Positions 15,014 to 19,706 of a stretch of 19,706 nucleotides of DNA are shown piece after piece. A model generated the notes under the pieces. The model saw only the letters and a list, made by a program, of their open reading frames with translations. It ran no database searches and was not told where the DNA came from. A program made the translations under genes and the position numbers. The first letter of the stretch is position 1, and each line of letters begins with the position of its first letter. Source of the DNA: Candidatus Bipolaricaulota bacterium (GTDB taxonomy: Bacteria > Bipolaricaulota > Bipolaricaulia > Bipolaricaulales > Bipolaricaulaceae). The stretch covers positions 1 to 19,706 of the forward strand of contig JAGGWU010000173.1 of assembly GCA_021163465.1 (NCBI GenBank), given 5' to 3'.

Positions 15014-16102
15014 TTAGCTCCCGAAGCCGGGATAATCTTTATACCAACCCGGCCCCGCTCCCCGAAGTGCCACGTTGGGAAAGCCCTTGAAGGCCTCGGT
15101 GTCCCAGAACGGGGTCGCCGCTTCCGATGCGGCATAAAGCTTCCTGAAGTTCTCCGCGCCCCCTGTCTCGAGCCACTGCTCCACCGCGTCGAGATCCGGG
15201 TAATAATCCACGCAGTACTTCCACAGGGCCCGGCCGCACAGGAACCCCGACGCGCCGCACCGGGAAGCGATCTCCACCTCCTCCAGAAACTCCTCGATCC
15301 CCACCCCTGCCGAGAGGATCACCCAAGGCACCTTGGAGAGCCTGGTCACCTCCCGGCAGAAGTCCTCCACCTCGGAGAGGTTATAGACCGGTTCCCGTTT
15401 CACGCCATCGAAGGCGCCGTCCGCGTACTCCTTGCAGTACTTGAGGTCGGCGGGGAACTCCACCTTGAGGATGTCCACCTTGTACTCGGGCTTGGCAAAC
15501 TCCGCAACGTAATCGAAGACAAGTTTCGGCTTCCTTTTGGCGTAGACGGGGGAGTCCTTGTCCTCGTCCTCCTTGAACGGGTAGGCCACGAGCTCGAGGA
15601 CATAGGGGATATCGTATTTGGCGCACTCCTCGCCTACCCGACGGGCGATCTCCTGCTGGTGTTCCACCACCTCCGGGGAGCCGTCGTGGCGGTAATAAAG
15701 GAGGAGCTTGACCCCATCGGCGCCGGCCCGCTTCACCTTCTCCACGCTCCACCCCTCCAAGAGCCGGGTCTTCCGTTCCCTTTCCCCGGCTCCCGAGGCG
15801 AGGTACCCCGTCTCCTCAACCGCCAAAAGCAACCCCACCTCCGGGGGAAGGTGCTTGGCGGCGATGGGGTAGCCGTACCCCGGATCGATCAACGTGGCGC
15901 TGGAGTACGGGGAGAGCACCTTGACGATGAGCTTCTTGATCTGGGCGAGATCCTCGTAGGTGGCGTCCCGGCCCGTGACCTTCTTTATCATGCGCTTAAG
16001 CGACCCCCGTTGATCGATGGCCATCATGCGGAATCGGCCCTCATCGTCTGCCAGCCGCAGGAGCCCCCGCAGCTTTCCCGCGGATATCTCCACCCTTTCC
16101 AC
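15014..16102 (-). CDS. LacD-like class I aldolase (tagatose/fructose-1,6-bisphosphate)
   Basis: The 362-residue product belongs to the LacD (COG3684-like) aldolases, TIM barrels that cleave ketohexose 1,6-bisphosphates into dihydroxyacetone phosphate and glyceraldehyde 3-phosphate. Family blocks are MMAIDQRGSLKRMI (26-39), TLIDPGYGYPIA (70-81), GVKLLLYYRHD (130-140), VDILKVEFPAD (209-219; K213 is the likely Schiff-base lysine), WVILSAGVG (260-268) and SGFLCGRALWK (285-295). The start is GTG at 16102, with AGGAGGT seven bases upstream; the frame is open further but without a ribosome site. Being next to pfkA, with no other aldolase here, suggests fructose 1,6-bisphosphate as its substrate. LacD enzymes accept several C4 epimers. 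A sulfosugar aldolase is less likely. Confidence 0.88.
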   Translation of the reverse strand: MERVEISAGKLRGLLRLADDEGRFRMMAIDQRGSLKRMIKKVTGRDATYEDLAQIKKLIVKVLSPYSSATLIDPGYGYPIAAKHLPPEVGLLLAVEETGYLASGAGERERKTRLLEGWSVEKVKRAGADGVKLLLYYRHDGSPEVVEHQQEIARRVGEECAKYDIPYVLELVAYPFKEDEDKDSPVYAKRKPKLVFDYVAEFAKPEYKVDILKVEFPADLKYCKEYADGAFDGVKREPVYNLSEVEDFCREVTRLSKVPWVILSAGVGIEEFLEEVEIASRCGASGFLCGRALWKYCVDYYPDLDAVEQWLETGGAENFRKLYAASEAATPFWDTEAFKGFPNVALRGAGPGWYKDYPGFGS

Positions 16103-16170
16103 GTCACACCTCCTAGGTCTTCCCGTTTTTGGATCCCGCAAGGATAGCGCCCTTGGCCAACGTTTGCATC

Positions 16171-17199
16171 CTAGCGACCGACCGGTTCCGCCTCCCGGAG
16201 GTACCGCGCCGCCTCTTCCGGAGGCATAGGGTTGATGTAAAAGCCTGTGCCCCACTCGAACCCCGCCACTTGCGTCAGCCTGGGGATGATCTCCAGGTGC
16301 CAATGGTAATCGTACTGCAGGGTGGCCCAGTAATCGGGCCTCCCGGGGCGGGGCACGGGGTTGGGGGCGTTCTGCAGGACGAAGTTGAAGGGCGGATCTC
16401 CAAGGAGCGCCTTCAGTTTGCCCAGGGTGCGCTTGAGCACCCTCGCGAAACCCTGAATTTGCTCCGGGGTCATCGCGGTGAAGTCGTGGAGGTGATAGCG
16501 GGGATAGATATGCACCTCGAAGGGGAACCTTGAGTCGAACGGTGTCCAAACGATGTAGCCGTCCATCTCCTCCACGATCCGCTCTCCCACCTTGAGCTCC
16601 GCCAGGAGCATGTCACAGAAGATGCAGCGCTCTTTGCGGGCGTAGTATTCACGGGCCGCTTCCAACCTGTCCCTCACGTCCTTCGGGGTGACCGGGGTAG
16701 CGATGATCTGGGAGTGGGCGTGGGAAAGGGAAGCCCCGGCTTGGGGGCCGTGGTTCTTGAAGAGGAGGACATAGCGGTGCCAGGGATTCTTCATCAACTC
16801 CCGCAGGCGCACTACGTACGTCTCCACCACCCGCACCACGTGGTCCAAGGGGAGATCGGCGAGGTCCTTGTCGTGGTCCGGCGTCTCGATCACCACCTCG
16901 TGGGCCCCTACCCCCTTCATCTTGTCGAAGAAACCCACCACCGCCTCCCTCCCCAGCTCCGGATAGGAGGTGAGGGCGGGGAACTTGTTCGGCACCACCC
17001 GTACCTTCCACCCACCGCTCCCATCCGAGACCCGGTAAAGCTCCGGAGGGGTCATGTGTTCGTGCCCCGGACAGAAAGGACATCGCGACGGATCATCCCG
17101 CCGCGGGGGGTTGATGCGGTAATCGGTGGGACGTTTGGCCCGTTCCGGGGCAATTATCACCCAACGGTCGGTGATCGGACCGCGTCGGAGCTCAGGCAT
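16171..17199 (-). CDS. galT: Galactose-1-phosphate uridylyltransferase
   Basis: GalT moves UMP from UDP-glucose to galactose 1-phosphate (Leloir pathway). The 342-residue product has the histidine-triad motif HAHSQ at 160-164, in which H162 is the likely nucleophile. Zinc ligands match the E. coli pattern: C40 and C43 (CPFC), H109 (TPDHDKDL) and H160. The second half carries the conserved HIYPRYH and HWHLEI blocks. AAGGAGG lies upstream of the ATG. The TAA of the preceding remnant sits on this ribosome site, and the aldolase gene begins 68 bp downstream. No galK or galE is in the window, so the sister enzyme ADP-glucose/other hexose-1-phosphate nucleotidyltransferase remains an alternative. 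Confidence 0.92.
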   Translation of the reverse strand: MPELRRGPITDRWVIIAPERAKRPTDYRINPPRRDDPSRCPFCPGHEHMTPPELYRVSDGSGGWKVRVVPNKFPALTSYPELGREAVVGFFDKMKGVGAHEVVIETPDHDKDLADLPLDHVVRVVETYVVRLRELMKNPWHRYVLLFKNHGPQAGASLSHAHSQIIATPVTPKDVRDRLEAAREYYARKERCIFCDMLLAELKVGERIVEEMDGYIVWTPFDSRFPFEVHIYPRYHLHDFTAMTPEQIQGFARVLKRTLGKLKALLGDPPFNFVLQNAPNPVPRPGRPDYWATLQYDYHWHLEIIPRLTQVAGFEWGTGFYINPMPPEEAARYLREAEPVGR

Positions 17200-17213
17200 G
17201 GGTTCCCTCCTCC

Positions 17214-17375
17214 TTATGAATTTATCCGCTCTTCCTCGGGTATCACCACGATGCCCCGTTCGGTTACGTGAAAGCGCCCACGGTCAAAGCCTTTCGGGAT
17301 CATGACATTTCGATGATGGCCCTCCTCATCGGGCACCCCGAAGGAGACCAAAGGCTCCGCGTGGCGCCAGCGGAG
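17214..17375 (-). pseudogene. C-terminal remnant resembling glucose-1-phosphate adenylyltransferase (GlgC)
   Basis: On the minus strand a 53-codon open stretch ends in TAA at 17216-17214. Its last residues, NVMIPKGFDRGR followed by FHVTERGIVVIPEEERI, resemble the C-terminal tail of GlgC-type nucleotidyltransferases, where a left-handed beta-helix ends in a TxxGIVVIP-like strand. The stop codon runs into the galT ribosome site (TAAGGAGG), the usual layout of a true gene end inside an operon. Upstream the frame meets a TGA at 17378-17376, and no start with a ribosome site is seen. Only ~260 bp separate hpt and galT, far short of the ~1.2 kb a GlgC needs. A deleted, decayed gene is the best reading; identity rests on a short match. 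Confidence 0.45.
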
Positions 17376-17476
17376 TCAGGGAAGCCCGGGGCGGGAATGG
17401 GCGATCACCCCGCTCGTCCCAAGCTCCAGGGCAAGGGAAAAGCTCCCCCAGCTCCGCGCGCATCAGCTTCAACGCT

Positions 17477-18073
17477 TCAGCGGTCCTCAACCTTCGCCTC
17501 CCCATAGATCTCCCGTTTGAGGACCCCGATGAAGGGGAGGTTCCGGTAGAGTTCGGCGTAATCGAGGCCGTAGCCTACCACGAAGACGTCTTCGGGAATG
17601 GTGAAACCCACATAATGGACCGGAACCTCTACTTCACGGCGGACGGGCTTGTCGATGAGGGTACAGACCCGGACGCTGGCCGGGGACCGCGCCCGGAAGA
17701 GGCGGAGGATATGATCCAGGGTGTTTCCGGTGTCCACGATGTCCTCGACGATCAACACATCCCGCTGGGCGATGGAGCGGTCGAGGTCCTTGAGGATCCG
17801 GACCTCCCCGGGACTGGTGCCGTTACGATAGCTGGAGACGGACATGAGATCGTATTCCAGGGGAAGGTCTATGGCCCGGATGAGGTCGGCCAGGAAGGGG
17901 ATCGCCCCCTTGAGGATCCCCACCACGAGAAGGGGCCTTCCGTGTGGATCTCGGGCGGCGTCACCCCGGTAATCGCGGACGATCTCCGCCCCCAGGGCTC
18001 GAACCCTGTCTGCGATCTCTTCCGGGGTAATGAGAACACGCTCGATTTCCTCCCTTATGCCCTTCACGGTCAT
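17477..18073 (-). CDS. hpt: Hypoxanthine/guanine phosphoribosyltransferase
   Basis: This cytosolic salvage enzyme joins hypoxanthine or guanine to PRPP to give IMP or GMP. The 198-residue product has LLVVGILKGAIPFLADLI (48-65), SSYRNGTSPGEVRI (80-93), the PRPP loop VEDIVDTGNTL (109-119) and the family's closing block VGYGLDYAELYRNLPFIGVL. The frame is open 26 codons further upstream, but family alignment and GGAG about eight bases before the ATG at 18073 place the start there. It probably heads the transcription unit that continues into galT. A TATTAT lies just before the ATG but is too close to act as its promoter. Confidence 0.94.
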   Translation of the reverse strand: MTVKGIREEIERVLITPEEIADRVRALGAEIVRDYRGDAARDPHGRPLLVVGILKGAIPFLADLIRAIDLPLEYDLMSVSSYRNGTSPGEVRILKDLDRSIAQRDVLIVEDIVDTGNTLDHILRLFRARSPASVRVCTLIDKPVRREVEVPVHYVGFTIPEDVFVVGYGLDYAELYRNLPFIGVLKREIYGEAKVEDR

Positions 18074-18218
18074 GATAATACTCCAACTTCCCGTTCCGGC
18101 ATCCCTCCAGATGACAAAATCACCCACCGTGGTGTGGCTCAAACGGGGCACGTGGGAACGACGGCCGGTGGCGGAGCCGGAGGGGGCGCTAGTGGTGTCC
18201 GACCGAGCGCTCGTACAC

Positions 18219-18531
18219 TCAAATGGTTTCCCGTTCCGGGCGTGCCCGGAAACTGTCCGGAAGTGCCCTCCACTCGTCGGGGGTGTACACCAAGAGGTCG
18301 GCGGGTACGGGAAGTTCTTCGGAAGGGAAGGACGCGGCGCGGCGGATGAAAGGGTTATCGGAGCGCTCCACCGCCATCACGATATCCAGGTTCACTACCC
18401 ACGCCCCAATCGCCCCGGGCATAGGAACCGAAGTAACCGATCCGGAGCACTTCGGGGTGTTCCCTGACCACCCGTTCCGCCCATGCGCGCACGGCCCGGT
18501 TTACTTCATCCCGCCGTGGCCATCTTAGCAC
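18219..18531 (-). pseudogene. MNT-type nucleotidyltransferase, frameshifted
   Basis: MNT proteins are small pol-beta-fold nucleotidyltransferases that act as antitoxins by AMPylating a partner HEPN toxin. Reading from a GTG at 18531, the frame gives a helix, then GYFGSYARGDWGVGS, the first part of the catalytic motif. One extra base (an additional T at 18391-18392 of the plus strand) then shifts the frame. Removing it restores GSYARGDWGVGSDLDIVM and a normal end, PADLLVYTPDEWRALPDS, with TGA at 18219. The total, 313 bases, is 3n+1, so a single insertion explains it. The restored protein would be 103 residues. Its start overlaps the end of the HEPN gene by 26 bases. A sequencing error is possible. 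Confidence 0.85.
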
Positions 18532-18904
18532 GGACGAACGCAACGATCTCACGGGCATAGCGGATCGCCACCTCGCTTTGGAGCGGGCCGTAGTGCTCGA
18601 AGGGGGAACCCGCGGCGTGGGCGTTGGGATGCTGGGTGGGAACGTAAAAGTTGTCCAACACCCGGGCCTTTTCCACGAGCTCCGCATGGGGGCGGACCTC
18701 GGGAGGGAGTTCCCGCAGGAGCCGAGCTACCACATGGCCCCACGCTTCCTGGCCGAAGTGTAAATGGAGCGCCTTCACCGCCTTCTTCGCCGCTTGATGG
18801 GCTGCGAAACAGGCCCATTCGTGCTTTCCCCTCTCCCGGGACTCCTCCGCTTGTTCCAGGTCCCGCAACGCCTGCCTGAACCAGTCACCGCTCCGGTTCG
18901 GCAC
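18506..18904 (-). CDS. HEPN-domain protein, probable toxin partner of MNT
   Basis: The 132-residue product is an all-helical HEPN protein of the COG2250 kind. Hallmarks are the N-terminal DWFRQALRDLEQAE (7-20), EWACFAAHQAAKKAVKAL (29-46) and YVPTQHPNAHAAGSPFEHY (87-105), where most relatives have YxPTRYPNA. In HEPN/MNT pairs the HEPN member is typically an RNase toxin. A classic R-x4-6-H site is not obvious here, so catalysis is uncertain. The GTG start has GGAGGT five bases upstream. The frame is intact while the adjoining MNT is frameshifted, which raises the question of whether the HEPN is harmless or the shift is an error. Confidence 0.88.
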   Translation of the reverse strand: MPNRSGDWFRQALRDLEQAEESRERGKHEWACFAAHQAAKKAVKALHLHFGQEAWGHVVARLLRELPPEVRPHAELVEKARVLDNFYVPTQHPNAHAAGSPFEHYGPLQSEVAIRYAREIVAFVRAKMATAG

Positions 18905-18958
18905 TTCGACCTCCGCAAGAGGGTACCCGTCCCTGGGGTACGTGCAAACGGACGATTA

Positions 18959-19083
18959 TTTAACAGGGCCCTTCGACCGCTATTTCCCCATAAAGAAAGG
19001 CTTGGACAGTTTGAGGAGGTGGCTTTGGACCTTCGCTTGGCTCCACAACCTCATCATGGACGGATGTTTTTAACAGGGCCCTT
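18959..19083. repeat. Two direct copies of a 15-bp sequence containing AAGGGCCCTT
   Basis: TTTAACAGGGCCCTT occurs at 18959-18973 and again at 19069-19083, 110 bp apart. Similarity extends three unmatched bases further into a shared CCGCT on the right. The core AGGGCCCT is a palindrome. On the minus strand both copies would end a frame reading KGPVK, so they may be the tails of a short duplicated coding segment. Their role is unknown. Confidence 0.6.
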
Positions 19084-19182
19084 AATCCGCTCCAGGAACT
19101 GCTCTAGGATCTGGTCGCGGGTTTTGTTCCGAAGCCTTCTTCCCCTCCTTTCCAAAGTTAGGTTTTGTGGGAAGGCCACCAT
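19054..19182 (-). CDS. Possible 42-residue ORF
   Basis: An ATG frame of 42 codons is basic and helical: RRLRNKTRDQILEQFLERIK then GPVKNIRP. The residue pattern looks coding, but no ribosome site precedes it and I recognise no family. The 15-bp repeat lies at its 3' end. It may be the remnant of a larger gene in this decayed region or a small DNA-binding protein. Confidence 0.3.
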   Translation of the reverse strand: MVAFPQNLTLERRGRRLRNKTRDQILEQFLERIKGPVKNIRP

Positions 19183-19310
19183 GCCTCTGGACCGGACACG
19201 CTTTCCGGGACACTACCGGTATCCCCCAACGGCGGGGCAGAATTAAATCCGCACTATTCTGCTGATCTCCGGCAGCCCGCCGTTGATTTCGTGCACTTTT
19301 TCGTTGCCGC

Positions 19311-19490
19311 ACGTTTCCGAGGACCGCGAACGCCGTTACGCGTGGCGCGTATGGGTTTTGGGGCCGATCTACCACTGGACCGAGCCGAGGGTAGAGGCAT
19401 GCGCCTGGCTTCGCTCGGCGGTCTTCTGCGGGCCCATGTAGCGGTGTGTTTCCTCACCATTTCTCCTTGAAGTGGAGCTTGAGCGGCGGC
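19311..19490 (+). pseudogene. Decayed transposase fragment (IS4/IS1634-like C-terminus)
   Basis: The plus strand shows three short matches to the C-terminal end of IS4/IS1634-type DDE transposases, whose usual text is like RPIYHWTExRVRAHVxxCFLAL. LGPIYHWTEPRVE lies in frame 2 (about 19358-19396), RAHVAVCFLT in frame 1 (about 19429-19458) and LLEVELERR in frame 2 (19463-19489). The first frame ends in a TAG at 19439-19441. About 30 bp seem inserted between the first two blocks. The order is right but two frame changes and a stop show it is dead. No terminal inverted repeats were seen. Family assignment is from motif memory. Confidence 0.55.
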
Positions 19491-19533
19491 ATTCCCGAGC
19501 TACATCTCTATCTGGCGGTCTCAAACTTGGGCT

Positions 19534-19706
19534 TCAATGGTTCTCGAGGATAATCCTTGCGTCAACAACGGCCGCTCCTTCTCCCCGTGGGTAAACAAAA
19601 ACTGGGTTCAAATCCATCTCCTTGATGTAGCTTTCCAACTCTCTTACCAGACGCGAGACCCTCAGCATAATGTCTACAATTGCTTCGAGATCAGCAGGGG
19701 GCTCCC
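19534..19706 (-). CDS. 3' end of ADP-forming acyl-CoA synthetase (partial)
   Basis: The frame is open from the window edge to TGA at 19536-19534, giving 56 residues and a partial codon. The text DLEAIVDIMLRVSRLVRELE, then MDLNPVFVYPRGEGAAVVDA and RIIL, matches the end of the ATP-grasp (beta) part of ADP-forming acetate-CoA ligases, where xDxNPvxV...G.vavDARI is conserved. Such enzymes convert acetyl-CoA, ADP and Pi to acetate, CoA and ATP, an energy-saving step in fermenters and many archaea. A succinyl-CoA ligase or GNAT-fused protein acyltransferase of the same superfamily is an alternative, because the body of the gene lies outside the window. Confidence 0.75.
   Translation of the reverse strand, partial: EPPADLEAIVDIMLRVSRLVRELESYIKEMDLNPVFVYPRGEGAAVVDARIILENH

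Noticed and set aside
17268..17507. 79-residue plus-strand frame between galT and hpt
   Set aside because: No ribosome site or family; it overlaps the end of hpt and the GlgC-like remnant, which are better supported on the minus strand.
1..19706. CRISPR array
   Set aside because: No series of regularly spaced repeats is present; the only repeats are a pair of 15-mers and a 7-bp tandem tract.

Overview
The window is GC-rich, gene-dense bacterial DNA. Genes sit in short same-strand operons with overlaps of a few bases. Genes inside operons have strong AGGAGG-type ribosome sites, and GTG and TTG starts are common. It encodes tmRNA, a bacterial tRNA-Leu, ComEC and TldD/TldE. The sugar genes suggest an organism that lives by glycolysis and substrate-level phosphorylation: a phosphofructokinase with a PPi-type signature, a LacD-type class I aldolase, GalT, and the tail of what looks like an ADP-forming acyl-CoA synthetase. 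I cannot name the lineage from sequence alone. A poorly cultured anaerobic or thermophilic phylum such as Bipolaricaulota (Acetothermia) is a guess, not a result.

Layout. Bases 1-753 (+) hold the 3' end of a kinase-like gene and an overlapping small protein with a cysteine-rich tail. Bases 1037-2805 (+) are ribE-ribBA, preceded by about 280 bp without a gene. Bases 3066-4790 (+) are a ClC-family chloride protein with two CBS domains. Bases 4854-10508 (-) form a probable operon, comEC-tldD-tldE-WD40 protein. Its start lies back-to-back with ssrA (tmRNA, 10550-10910, +), and a near-symmetric -10 element may serve both. Bases 11123-12272 (-) hold a small DedA/VTT-like membrane protein and a secreted protein with a clear terminator. 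tRNA-Leu(UAG) follows (+), and a perfect two-way terminator ends both it and the next minus-strand operon. Bases 12776-18073 (-) carry hpt, a gene remnant, galT, lacD-like, pfkA and ctpA. The right end (18219-19706) is a decay zone: a frameshifted MNT nucleotidyltransferase beside an intact HEPN gene, short direct repeats, a broken transposase, and the 3' end of an ADP-forming acyl-CoA synthetase.

How the genes work together. galT, pfkA and the aldolase would take galactose and hexose phosphates into lower glycolysis. The acyl-CoA synthetase tail would belong to an enzyme that turns acetyl-CoA into acetate and ATP. RibE and RibBA supply three riboflavin activities; ribD and ribH are not here.

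I found no wholly new multi-gene system. The best leads are a ClC protein that has lost both key glutamates, an MNT antitoxin frameshifted exactly in its catalytic motif, a hidden GlgC-like tail between hpt and galT, a tmRNA tag ending in ALN, and promoters that abut start codons (probable leaderless mRNAs) at ribE and the ClC gene.
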